Below, one piece after another: positions 6,218-14,071 of a stretch of 20,621 nt of DNA. This stretch comes from CAYRLW01 sp964425215. GTDB lineage: Bacteria; Spirochaetota; Spirochaetia; Treponematales; Breznakiellaceae. Position numbers and translations under genes: made by a program. Numbering within the stretch: position 1 is the first letter of the stretch; each line of letters starts with the position of its first letter. The stretch lies in NCBI GenBank assembly GCA_964425215.1, contig CAYRLW010000055.1:1-20621 (forward strand), in the 5' to 3' direction. The notes below the pieces were generated by a model. That model was not told where the DNA came from, did not search any database, and was given only the letters and a program-made list of their open reading frames with translations.

Positions 6218-7489
6218 ATGCAGAACGAGATCGTGATCGTAGGCGGCGGCGCTGGCGGCCTGGAGCTCGCCGCCCTTCTTGGGCGCCGGCTGGGTCCTCG
6301 CGAAGGGCCTCGAAGAGTGCTCCTCATCGACCGGGCGGTCTTCCATCTGTGGAAGCCCTCCCTTCATGAAGTTGCGGCGGGCTCGCTGGACTCGAGGCAG
6401 GAAGGCCTCGACTATTTGATGCTCGCACGCCGTAATCATTTCAGGTTCATGCTGGGAGAGGTCGAAGGTCTCGACCCGGTCGCGCGCCGTCTCCGGTTAG
6501 CCGAAGCCCGAGACGCCAAGGGCGACCTCCTGGTTGGCGCGCGCGTGCTGGACTTCGAGCGCCTGGTCCTGGCGACGGGCGCCGGAAGCCATCTGTTCGA
6601 CACGCCCGGCGCGGCGGAACACGCCTGGCTGCTGGAGGACGTGGCGGATGCGGAAGCCTTTCACAGGCGGCTTTCTGCGCTCTTTCTGTCATCCGCCTAT
6701 GACGGTCGCCGTCTGCTCAGGATCGCCATTGTCGGCGCCGGCGCGACCGGGGTCGAACTCGCAACCGAGCTCCTGGAGGGACACGCGGTTTTGTCGGCGG
6801 CGCTCGACCCGAGCGAGCGCTTCACGCTGGAGGTTACGATAGCCGAAGCCGCGCCTCGCATACTCGGCGGCCTGCCTGAGGCTGTCGCCGACAAGGCGGC
6901 CCGGGCGCTGCAGGCGCGCGGCGTCCGGATCGCTGTTGGGGCGCGCGTGACGCGGGTGCGGGCCGACGGCCTCGAGACCAGCGTCGGCGAGATTCCAGCC
7001 GACTTGGTCGTCTGGGCCGCCGGGGTCAAGGCGGCCGACGTCAACAGGACTTTGGGCCTGACCACGGGTCGCCTCAACCAGTTCATCGTGGATGACCGGC
7101 TGCGCGCCTCGGCCCCCGGCGTCTACGCCATGGGCGATTGCGCAGAGGCGCCTGGACCCGACGGACGTGCGGTTCCGGCCCGGGCCCAGGCGGCGTCTCA
7201 GGAGGCCGTCTATCTGGCGCGGGCTCTTATGCAGCCCGGGGATCCCGGACCCTATCAGTACCGCGACAGGGGGTCCCTCATCTCCCTTGGTCCTGATCAT
7301 GGACTGGGCTCCCTGATGGGAGGCCTCGTCGGACCTGACTTCCTGATCGAGGGCCTTCTCGCGCGCTGGGCCTATATGGCTCTTCACCTGCAACACCATC
7401 GGGTTGTCGTCGGCCTGCGCAGAACGATCCTGCTCGCCTTGAGCCGACTGGCCCATCGCCGTGTCTCGGGGCGGCTCAAGCTGCATTGA
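6218..7489 (+). CDS. ndh: Type II NADH dehydrogenase (NDH-2), FAD-dependent
   Basis: A 423-aa single-subunit NADH:quinone oxidoreductase that passes electrons to the quinone pool at the inner face of the membrane without pumping protons. The FAD-binding motif VGGGAGGLE is at residues 8-16 and the NAD-binding motif VGAGATGVE at about 172-180. The second FAD contact VYAMGDCAE lies near 302-310, followed by PARAQAASQEA, typical of the family. The C-terminal part (about 345-423) has the amphipathic, hydrophobic helices used for membrane attachment (LLARWAYMALHLQHH). Length is normal. ATG 6218 starts the dinucleotide-binding fold directly; the ribosome site (GGGGA) is moderate. The gene stands alone. 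A 277-nt gap follows (7490-7766) in which I see no gene. Confidence 0.92.
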   Translation: MQNEIVIVGGGAGGLELAALLGRRLGPREGPRRVLLIDRAVFHLWKPSLHEVAAGSLDSRQEGLDYLMLARRNHFRFMLGEVEGLDPVARRLRLAEARDAKGDLLVGARVLDFERLVLATGAGSHLFDTPGAAEHAWLLEDVADAEAFHRRLSALFLSSAYDGRRLLRIAIVGAGATGVELATELLEGHAVLSAALDPSERFTLEVTIAEAAPRILGGLPEAVADKAARALQARGVRIAVGARVTRVRADGLETSVGEIPADLVVWAAGVKAADVNRTLGLTTGRLNQFIVDDRLRASAPGVYAMGDCAEAPGPDGRAVPARAQAASQEAVYLARALMQPGDPGPYQYRDRGSLISLGPDHGLGSLMGGLVGPDFLIEGLLARWAYMALHLQHHRVVVGLRRTILLALSRLAHRRVSGRLKLH

Positions 7490-7766
7490 CGCGATGGCGT
7501 ACAGGTCAGTCGAAGGGCTCAGCGCTCAGGCGCGCCGGTCGTCGCCGCGTGAAATGCAACTCCGGGTCCCGCCGGGGCGGCGCATCAGCGGCGTCGGGCC
7601 AAAGATGAGAGCCAGCACCCGGCCAATAAGGCCGTGCGGTCGTGTCGGTCTGGATCCCGCTCTCGACATGGAGCCATCCTCACCCCGGACATGAGGCCGT
7701 CCAATAACATAGGTTAGAATGAGTCGGCGGCTGCGGAAGACATTGGCCGGGGCGAGGACGGGGGCG

Positions 7767-10169
7767 TCAGGCCCGGATCCCCGGACTTGCTGTCCGATCG
7801 GACACGACGGAAGACCTTGTCAGGCGGCGGAAGGCGGCAAGGGCCTGCCCGGTCACCTGATCCATGTTGTAGTAGCGATAGGTGGCGAGGCGGCCCACGA
7901 AGCTGACGTCGCGACGCGCGAGGGCGAGCGCCTCATACTGCTTGAAGCGCGCCTGGTTCTCGGGGCGGGGGACCGGATAATAGGGGTCGCCCTCGTCGCA
8001 GGGGTATTCATAGCTGATGCTGGTGCAGGCATGCGACTGACCCGTCAGATGCTTGTACTCCGTCACCCGGGTATAGGGCGCCGCCTCATCGGGGTAGTTG
8101 ACGACTGCGGCAGGCTGAAAGGTTTCCTGCTGAAGCGTTTCGTGGCGGAACTGCAGCGACCGGTAAGGCAGCGGCCCGTACCGATGATCGAAGAACTCGT
8201 CGATAGGCCCCGTGAAGACCAGATGGTCGTAGAGCACTTCGGCCTCTACATCTCTGAAGTCCACACCTGTCTCCACCCGGATACCGGGGTGATCAAGCAT
8301 GTTCTCGAACAGCCGGGTATAGCCGTGCAGAGGCATGGCCTGGAAGGCGTCAGTGAAGTAGCGGTCGTCGGTATTGGTTCGCGTCGGGACGCGCGCCGTC
8401 ACGGAACGGTCGAGCTGCGAAGGGTCCAGACCCCACTGCTTGCGGGTATAGCCGCGGAAGAAGGTCTCGTAGAGCTCCCGACCGACCGCAGAGACCACGA
8501 CATCCTCGGACGTGACCACCTTGTCCACCGGCTCAGCCCGCGACGACAGGTAGGCCTCGGCCTGCTCGTCGGACCTGAGGTCCAGGCCGTAGAGCAGATT
8601 GAGCGTCGTCCGATTGATGGGCATGGGCACGAGGCGTTCCCCCACTCGGGCCAGAACCCGATGTTCATAAGGTCGCCAGGGCGTGAAACGCGAGAGATAG
8701 TCGAACACCTCGGCCGAGTTGGTGTGGAAGATGTGAGGTCCGTACCGGTGGACCAGCACGCCCGCCGCATCTCTTTCGTCGTAGGCGTTGCCGCCGATGT
8801 GAGAACGGCGATCGACCAGGAGGACGCGTCGTCCGTTTGAGGCGAGGCGTTCGGCCAGGACCGAACCCGCGAAGCCGGCGCCCACGACAAGGGCGTCGTA
8901 ATGAGACGCGCGGTTTGATGGACGGATGAAGGGGGCCTCAGGGGCGCGAAGCGAGCCCGGACCGGTGGAGCATTCGCGGTGAGCGTCGCCGCCCAGGACA
9001 GGTTCGCGGAGCGAAGCGGCCCTGTCGACCATGACCGCCATCCGGGCCTGGGTCTGGTCCCATGACAGGTGCGAAAGAGCGGCGTCGGCCTCGTCCCGCC
9101 AGGACGGGTCGTCCCGTTGAGCCAGCGCCGCTTCGCAGCCGGCCACGAAGGCGTGGGCGCCTGCGGCGATGTGGACACGCTCCAGCGCCCCGTAATGCCG
9201 CACGACGTCGGTGACCGGGGTCGAGACCACGGGACGGCCGCCTGCCAGATATTCCGGCGTTTTCGTGGGACTGATGAAACGGGTGGATTCATTGATGACG
9301 AAGGGCATAAGCGCCGCATCCCATCCCGCCAGAAGGTCCGGGAGCTCGTCATAGGTCCTCAGCCCCAGGTAATGGAGATTGGGGCGCCGAGGCAGGTCCG
9401 CCTCGTCGATCTTGACCACAGGGCCCACGAAGACGAGGGACCAGTGCGGCCGTGCGTCGGCGACCGCCGCTATGAGGTCGAGGTCCATGCGTTCATCGAT
9501 GACCCCGTAGAAACCGAGCCGCGGGCTAGGCAGTTCAGCCTGAGCCTGGTGATCGCGTCCGGCGTCGCGCGCCCGGGCGAAATGGGGGACGTCGACGCTG
9601 GAAGGGAAGGGGTGGATGTTGGCGTGCCGGTTCCGCCTGGCTTCGAAAAGGCTGTAGCCGCCGGTGAAAACCACGTCCGCCGCGCTCATCAATTCCGCCT
9701 CGAGAATTCTGAGTTCCGGCGGGGCGAACCGGAAGGCGGAGAGCTCGTCCATGCAGTCGAACACCACGGCGGCGGCCTCGATGTGTCGCGCGACCGGCAA
9801 CATCATCGGGGTATAGTACCAGAGCACGGGACGGCTCAGTGCGTGTGCGGCGAGAAGGTCGTCGAGGAGCTGTCGCACGACGGCGTCGCGGCAGGGCCCA
9901 TCGACGCCATGCGGCAGCCGGGGCGTGGCCACCAGCACGCCTGTGTCAGGGCATGACCGGACGTCGAGGCCTACCGGCGCGCCCGCTTCCGCAGGCAGGG
10001 CCTCTTCCAGGAAGACGACCGGTCGGGTCCGGGCGAACCGGGCCATGAGATGCTGGGGCCGCTGGAAGACGAAATTCCACCGCAGATGGGAGAGGCAGAC
10101 GACTGGATCGCGTCGCGCATTCGGGAGATCAAAGATGTCGGCGGCGGAGGCGGCGGAAGGCTGGGTCAT
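7767..10169 (-). CDS. glf: Glycosyltransferase fused to UDP-galactopyranose mutase
   Basis: An 800-aa two-domain enzyme. Residues 1 to about 410 are a GT4-type glycosyltransferase (VVCLSHLRWNFVFQRPQHLM, GFYGVIDERMD, FISPTKTPEYLAGGRPVVST near the nucleotide-sugar site). Residues about 423-800 are a complete FAD-dependent UDP-galactopyranose mutase, converting UDP-Galp to UDP-Galf: VGAGFAGSVLAER, RYGPHIFHTN, GYTRKQWGL, RVTEYKHLTGQ and GRLATYRYYNMDQV are all present. Most mutases are stand-alone proteins of about 370-400 aa, so the fusion is notable; it would place Galf production beside its transfer. ATG 10169 follows AAGAAAG. It is the third gene of a minus-strand cluster after galE and the glycosidase, 29 nt from the latter. 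The gene symbol applies to the C-terminal half. Confidence 0.9.
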   Translation of the reverse strand: MTQPSAASAADIFDLPNARRDPVVCLSHLRWNFVFQRPQHLMARFARTRPVVFLEEALPAEAGAPVGLDVRSCPDTGVLVATPRLPHGVDGPCRDAVVRQLLDDLLAAHALSRPVLWYYTPMMLPVARHIEAAAVVFDCMDELSAFRFAPPELRILEAELMSAADVVFTGGYSLFEARRNRHANIHPFPSSVDVPHFARARDAGRDHQAQAELPSPRLGFYGVIDERMDLDLIAAVADARPHWSLVFVGPVVKIDEADLPRRPNLHYLGLRTYDELPDLLAGWDAALMPFVINESTRFISPTKTPEYLAGGRPVVSTPVTDVVRHYGALERVHIAAGAHAFVAGCEAALAQRDDPSWRDEADAALSHLSWDQTQARMAVMVDRAASLREPVLGGDAHRECSTGPGSLRAPEAPFIRPSNRASHYDALVVGAGFAGSVLAERLASNGRRVLLVDRRSHIGGNAYDERDAAGVLVHRYGPHIFHTNSAEVFDYLSRFTPWRPYEHRVLARVGERLVPMPINRTTLNLLYGLDLRSDEQAEAYLSSRAEPVDKVVTSEDVVVSAVGRELYETFFRGYTRKQWGLDPSQLDRSVTARVPTRTNTDDRYFTDAFQAMPLHGYTRLFENMLDHPGIRVETGVDFRDVEAEVLYDHLVFTGPIDEFFDHRYGPLPYRSLQFRHETLQQETFQPAAVVNYPDEAAPYTRVTEYKHLTGQSHACTSISYEYPCDEGDPYYPVPRPENQARFKQYEALALARRDVSFVGRLATYRYYNMDQVTGQALAAFRRLTRSSVVSDRTASPGIRA

Positions 10170-10198
10170 GGCGGCTTTCTTAAAAAAAGGAGCCCTGA

Positions 10199-11746
10199 TC
10201 AAACCCTGCGACGGCCGCCCGTATCCCTGTGTCGGGTCGAGGGCACAGATCCCCCGGACAGGCGCTGGTCGATCAGCAGATCCAGCGCTCGGCGCGTCGG
10301 CGTCTCTGAAGCGACGAAACGCCAGGCCGTGCCGTCGGCGCCGTCGGCCAGGCGCAATCCCCGACGTTCGCACTCCGCCAGGAGTTCAGGGTGCAGGTCA
10401 CGGCAGGTAATCGCCTGCAAGGGGGCGACCGCTCGTGGCCGACAGGACACGGACCTGGATTTCAGCGGCGGGTAGAGGAGCCGTTGGGGGCGCCGCCACC
10501 ACCCGGTCTCGGTTGCGAGCGCCATATCCGTGGCGCCATCCAGAGCCAGATCCCTCACCAGCGCCGCCAGGGCCGTCTTACGGGGGGCGCCTTCCGAAAT
10601 GTCGAAGACGCCGGTCTCGTAGCGGCCGTCCGCGCTGGTCAGGAGACTGTCCCAATCGAAGCTGCCCAGGAGATTCCACACGGTCACCGCCTCCACTCTG
10701 GCCCCCGACCGGCGGACGTCCAACGCCGCCGACCAGCATTCGTGGAGCCAGCGCAGTTGTTCTTCGCGGGTGCAGCCGAGGTGGCATTCGGTGACGATGA
10801 TGGGCCTCCGGTAGCGCCGCCAGAGCGTCTGCAGATGGGTTTTCCAGCCCGGCGGGGCGGGGTCGATGACGCGCACCGCCTCGACATCGGCGTAGGCGAG
10901 GCGTCCGTTTCCCCCGTGAAGCGACGCGGGATAGCGTTCCAGCCGATGATCCAGAAGGCGGTCGCTGGTGAGGTAGTGATTGAGGCCGATCACCGGAGGG
11001 CAGGGATCGGCCGAGATGGTGTCCAGACGAGAGCGGAATCCCATGTGCGCGAGGCGGGCGTACAGGTCGTGCTCGGGCGTCACCCGTCCGCAGAGCAGGT
11101 CCCACGTCATCAGCCTTCGCCGGTTCTCGTGATCAGCCTGGTCCTGGCAGGGCGGCGTGGCGAAGGTCCGGCCGAAATCCTCGGTCTGGATCAGGCGGGC
11201 TTCCGGTATGATCCGCCGGATCTCGCGCATGGCGCCGCGCACGGCGTCGACCTGATTAAGGAGGGCGAGCCAGAGAGACCGTTCGTCTCGAAGATGGGGA
11301 TGCCATAGCCCATAGAGGGCGCTGAAGCGCGCCGTGGTGAGGGGTTCGTTCACCGGGCACCAGTCGCGGATCCAGGGATAGCGTCTTGCGGCCGCGCCTG
11401 CGAAGCGCGCCAGACCCGACGCGAAGTCCGGGTCGAGGAGGTCGGTCCAGGCCGGCCCCGACCCGTGATGAACCAGGCCGGCGGTCACGCCCATGCCCAG
11501 GGCCTGTATCCGGCCAAGCCGCCGGTCGGCCCAGGTCCAGTCGTGGACACCCGGGGAAAGCTCGGTTCTTTCCCACAGCAGGGGATAGCGCAGCGCCCTA
11601 AGACCGAGAGCGGCGAACCGGTCCAGATCGTCGTCCCTTTCCTCATGTCCGCTCAGGACGGTCTGATCTCGAAACGTCTCGCCGACCCGGTTCAACGAGC
11701 ATTCGTGGCCGCCCCAGAGTTCCAAGGGCTTTTGTTCAGGCGACAT
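10199..11746 (-). CDS. GH1-like (clan GH-A) glycoside hydrolase
   Basis: A 515-aa protein with a beta/alpha-barrel glycosidase of the family 1 type. The acid/base motif CPVNEPLTTARF places the catalytic Glu at residue 134, and the nucleophile motif PIIVTECHLG places Glu at residue 320. YPLLWERTE and WADRRLGRI match barrel strands of the family. No signal peptide is seen, so it may act in the cytoplasm. The last 95 residues (after GWWRRPQRLLYPP) are not part of the barrel. From memory, some relatives carry an RmlD-like reductase domain at this place, and this tail is too short for that domain. ATG 11746 overlaps the end of galE by 11 nt, so the two are probably translationally coupled. The substrate cannot be read from the sequence. 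Confidence 0.8.
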   Translation of the reverse strand: MSPEQKPLELWGGHECSLNRVGETFRDQTVLSGHEERDDDLDRFAALGLRALRYPLLWERTELSPGVHDWTWADRRLGRIQALGMGVTAGLVHHGSGPAWTDLLDPDFASGLARFAGAAARRYPWIRDWCPVNEPLTTARFSALYGLWHPHLRDERSLWLALLNQVDAVRGAMREIRRIIPEARLIQTEDFGRTFATPPCQDQADHENRRRLMTWDLLCGRVTPEHDLYARLAHMGFRSRLDTISADPCPPVIGLNHYLTSDRLLDHRLERYPASLHGGNGRLAYADVEAVRVIDPAPPGWKTHLQTLWRRYRRPIIVTECHLGCTREEQLRWLHECWSAALDVRRSGARVEAVTVWNLLGSFDWDSLLTSADGRYETGVFDISEGAPRKTALAALVRDLALDGATDMALATETGWWRRPQRLLYPPLKSRSVSCRPRAVAPLQAITCRDLHPELLAECERRGLRLADGADGTAWRFVASETPTRRALDLLIDQRLSGGSVPSTRHRDTGGRRRV

Positions 11747-12743
11747 GAGCGTGGGTGACGGCGGGGCCGAAGCGGGGATGCAGCCGCCAGGCCAGGGCGG
11801 TTTCGACGATGTCGTCGATCTTCGTAAAGGTCGGCGTCCAGTCCAGGCGAAGGCGCGCCAGGCCTGGGTCCGCCACGAGGACAGGAGGATCACCGGCGCG
11901 CCGCGGCGCGGCTTCCCAGGGCACGGGGCGGCCGGTCGTCCGCTCCACGGCGGCGATGACCTCCAGGACTGACTGCCCCCTGCCCAGTCCGAGGTTCATC
12001 GCCTGAAAACCGGCTTCACCGGCCGGGACCGTGAGGGCCGCGACGTGCGCCCGCGCAAGGTCGGCGACATGGATGAAGTCGCGCACGCAGGCGCCGTCGC
12101 GTGTCGGGAAGTCCAGACCGAAGACCTTGAGCGGAGGACCGAAGCCAAGCGCGGCTTCGAGGGCGAGGGGGATCAGGTGGCTCTCTGGCTGATGGGCCTC
12201 GCCGAGCTCTCCCTCCGGGTCCGCTCCCGAGGCGTTGAAATAGCGCAGCGCCACGCCTTCCACGCCATGGGCGCGGGCATGGGCGGCGATCAGGCGTTCT
12301 GCCGCCAGCTTGCTGTCGCCGTAGGGATTGATGGGAGACGCCGGCGCCGTTTCATCCAGAAGCCCGGCGCCGGCCTGTCCGTAGACGGCGGCGGTGAAAG
12401 AGAAAACGATCCGCCGCACGCCGTTGGCGCGCATGGCGGCGAGGACTGAGGCGACTCCGTTGAGGTTCACGTCCCAGAAGGTAGCGGGATCCTGGAAGGA
12501 TCGACCCACCTCGATCAGGCCGGCGAAGTGGATCACGCCCTGCACGCCATGCCGCTTCATGCAGGCGCTGAGGGCGGCGCTGTCGCGCACGTCTCCCGTA
12601 ACCAGGGGGCCGTATAGGACGGCGTCGCGATGGCCGTTGCTCAGATCGTCAAACACCACGGGTTCAAAACCGGCGGCCGCAAGCGCCTTGCAGGCATGAG
12701 CGCCGATATAGCCGGCGCCGCCCGTCACCAGTATGGGCTTCAT
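11736..12743 (-). CDS. galE: UDP-glucose 4-epimerase
   Basis: A 335-aa short-chain dehydrogenase-fold enzyme that interconverts UDP-glucose and UDP-galactose using bound NAD. MKPILVTGGAGYIGAHACKAL holds the GxxGxxG motif at residues 8-14. Further family marks are FAGLIEVGRSFQDP, SFTAAVYGQ, the catalytic Y-x3-K in NPYGDSKLAAER, and LRYFNASGADPEGELGE. In the catalytic triad the usual SSxxVYG Ser is replaced by FTAAVYG, with Thr in its place, as in many GalE proteins. Length is normal. ATG 12743 follows GGAGAA; the longer frame to 12863 is rejected because it would precede the fold with unrelated residues. It is the first gene of the galE, glycosidase, transferase-mutase cluster and supplies the UDP-Galp used by the mutase. 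Confidence 0.93.
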   Translation of the reverse strand: MKPILVTGGAGYIGAHACKALAAAGFEPVVFDDLSNGHRDAVLYGPLVTGDVRDSAALSACMKRHGVQGVIHFAGLIEVGRSFQDPATFWDVNLNGVASVLAAMRANGVRRIVFSFTAAVYGQAGAGLLDETAPASPINPYGDSKLAAERLIAAHARAHGVEGVALRYFNASGADPEGELGEAHQPESHLIPLALEAALGFGPPLKVFGLDFPTRDGACVRDFIHVADLARAHVAALTVPAGEAGFQAMNLGLGRGQSVLEVIAAVERTTGRPVPWEAAPRRAGDPPVLVADPGLARLRLDWTPTFTKIDDIVETALAWRLHPRFGPAVTHAHVA

Positions 12744-12885
12744 CAGAGTTCTCCGTTGCCGGAGGGGAAGGGGCGACGCCGCCCTGATGTTGCCAGTGTC
12801 CGATCCACGACTTGCGAACGCGCGGCCTGGGCAGGACGGAGCTGCGGGCCAGAGCGGGCGCACATGAGCGCCGGCGACGCGACCT

Positions 12886-13074
12886 CTAGGTCCGGGTCGA
12901 GGCCGCCGTGGAGCGGGTGTCGCCGCCAGCGTTCTGGCCCGCGCGGAAAATCTTGATGGGCTTCTTTTCCTCGAGACCGTCGGACCGTCCGTCCGTACGG
13001 GCCGGCGCCGTCACCGTGGGGTCGGCATCGTCCTCGGGATGCGTCCGGTTCGGCTTGTCAGGGCGGCGGGTCAT
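12886..13074 (-). CDS. Small hydrophilic hypothetical protein (62 aa)
   Basis: The product begins MTRRPDKPNRTHPEDDADP and is hydrophilic and low in hydrophobic residues, so probably disordered, with a more ordered-looking KKPIKIFRAGQNAGG near residues 37-51. No family is recognised. AGGAC lies upstream of ATG 13074, and a well-placed GGAAC-N17-GGTT element on the same strand suggests a stress-regulated gene. It is followed by galE 143 nt away. Support is the promoter, ribosome site and composition, not homology. Confidence 0.55.
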   Translation of the reverse strand: MTRRPDKPNRTHPEDDADPTVTAPARTDGRSDGLEEKKPIKIFRAGQNAGGDTRSTAASTRT

Positions 13075-13103
13075 GGCGTCCTCGCTTGCAGGGGCTTGCG
13101 ATC

Positions 13104-13129
13104 AACCCGTCCGGGGACCGACCGGTTCC
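13104..13129 (-). promoter_or_regulatory. Candidate EcfG/SigT-type promoter (minus strand)
   Basis: On the minus strand, GGAAC (13129-13125), 17 nt, then GGTT (13107-13104). It ends 30 nt before the ATG of the small gene at 13074. It fits the GGAAC-N16/17-(C/G)GTT general stress consensus. Confidence 0.5.
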
Positions 13130-13420
13130 GGTCCCGCCGGGGGGGGCAGAACGGCGCGGGAATGAGCGGCCCGCAAACCGCGCTGAGGTTGGCCATCCGG
13201 ACGAGGCCGGGCAGATCCTGCAGTACGGTGCGTCCTGTCCGCGCTCAGGCCTAGGATGTCAGCGAGCACGTCCTGCGCGTCCCGATGATCAAGCCCCAGT
13301 CAGGGACTGCAGCCTTTTTCGTAGCCGGACCGATGTCCACCTCAAATCAGCGTGACGCATAACGCCAGTTGCTATAGCCAGCCCCAGACCCCTGCTGCCG
13401 GTCAGTGACGAGACTTTCCA
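13130..13420. other. Upstream region of the ubiquitin-like gene
   Basis: No gene is recognised here on either strand. TATAGC at about 13371-13376 could serve as a -10 element for the ubiquitin-like gene, but no convincing -35 accompanies it and no GGAAC element is present on the plus strand. The last 100 nt are less GC-rich than the surroundings. Confidence 0.3.
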
Positions 13421-13813
13421 ATGCGTGTTCTCACCCCTCTCCTGATCGTCCTGTGCCTGAGCACCGGCTTCGTCCAGCCCGTGTTCTCTCAAAGCATGCA
13501 GATCTTCGCCAAGACACCGACCGGCAAGACGATCACGCTTGACGTTGAGTCGAGCGACTCGGTCGAAGCCGTTAAGGTAAAAATTCAGGACAAGGAGGGC
13601 TTCCAACCCTCCGAGCAGATTCTGATCTTCGCCGGCAAGCAACTACAGAACGACCGCACGCTCGCCGACTACAACATCCAGAAAGAAAGCACGCTGCATC
13701 TCGTCCTGAGGGTGGCGGCGATCCCGACAATGTCGGAGTGGGCCATGATCATTCTGGCGCTTGGCCTGGCGGGAGTGGCGGCCGTCCAAGTTCGACGTCG
13801 GCGCGTCGCATAA
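13421..13813 (+). CDS. Exported ubiquitin-like protein with IPTL-CTERM-type sorting tail
   Basis: A 130-aa protein in three parts. Residues 1-25 are a signal peptide (MRVLTPLLIVLCLSTGF, with a polar end at FSQS). Residues 26-97 align without gaps to residues 1-72 of eukaryotic ubiquitin: MQIFAKTPTGKTITLDVE, KVKIQDKEGF, LIFAGKQL and DYNIQKESTLHLVLR. By my hand count 55 of 72 are identical. All seven ubiquitin lysines (K6, 11, 27, 29, 33, 48, 63) are kept, as are I44 and V70 of the hydrophobic patch, while L8 is Pro. After R72 the usual LRGG is replaced by VAAIPTMSEW, a membrane helix (about 108-123) and RRRR, which is the layout of IPTL-CTERM sorting signals. It is therefore expected outside the cytoplasm, anchored or processed at the tail. 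The ribosome site is weak. No conjugation or deubiquitinase gene is nearby. Its physiological role is unknown. Confidence 0.92.
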   Translation: MRVLTPLLIVLCLSTGFVQPVFSQSMQIFAKTPTGKTITLDVESSDSVEAVKVKIQDKEGFQPSEQILIFAGKQLQNDRTLADYNIQKESTLHLVLRVAAIPTMSEWAMIILALGLAGVAAVQVRRRRVA

Positions 13814-13917
13814 CCGGGCCCTTATGTCGCACGGCTCTTTCTGAAACGGGACAGTTCGGCCTCATTTGCCGGGACCAGGGCTGATAGCCTTCCCTGGCAC
13901 ATGAAAGGCAAGACGAC

Positions 13918-14034
13918 GTGAAAGAATCCAAGGGGAAGGCCAAGAAGGCCCAGCCGAAGACCAACGCATCCAACCCAAGCGTGAAGGGCCTGATCGACAA
14001 AATCCCGGCAGGCGGCTCGAAGAAGCCCAGGTAA
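13918..14034 (+). CDS. Small Lys-rich basic protein (38 aa), GTG start
   Basis: A short frame begins at GTG 13918 and gives a product starting MKESKGKAKKAQPKTN and ending GGSKKPR, with 11 lysines or more in 38 residues and almost no acidic residues. AAAGG at 13904-13908 lies 9 nt before the GTG. A good rho-independent terminator follows 5 nt after the TAA, which marks a real transcript end. The overlapping ATG at 13901 opens only six codons. Such a peptide could bind nucleic acid, but this is a guess from composition. It lies 104 nt after the ubiquitin-like gene on the same strand and might share its transcript. Confidence 0.55.
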   Translation: MKESKGKAKKAQPKTNASNPSVKGLIDKIPAGGSKKPR

Positions 14035-14038
14035 TCCC

Positions 14039-14068
14039 AAGGCCCTCCGGAAACGGCGGGCCTTTTCT
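14039..14068 (+). terminator. Rho-independent terminator
   Basis: AAGGCCC (14039-14045) pairs with GGGCCTT (14058-14064), with two further GC pairs inside after one mismatch and a GGAAAC loop, followed by a T-rich run (TTTTCTT). It closes the transcript of the Lys-rich small gene, and possibly of the ubiquitin-like gene upstream. Confidence 0.75.
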
Positions 14069-14071
14069 TGG

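Noticed and set aside
7490..7766. Short plus-strand frames between ndh and the transferase-mutase gene
   Set aside because: They have no ribosome site and no recognisable product, and their composition is Arg/Pro/Gly-rich. I see nothing in this gap, not even a clear terminator.
7719..8840. Plus-strand open frame of 373 aa
   Set aside because: It is antisense to the UDP-galactopyranose mutase domain, whose motifs are all intact.
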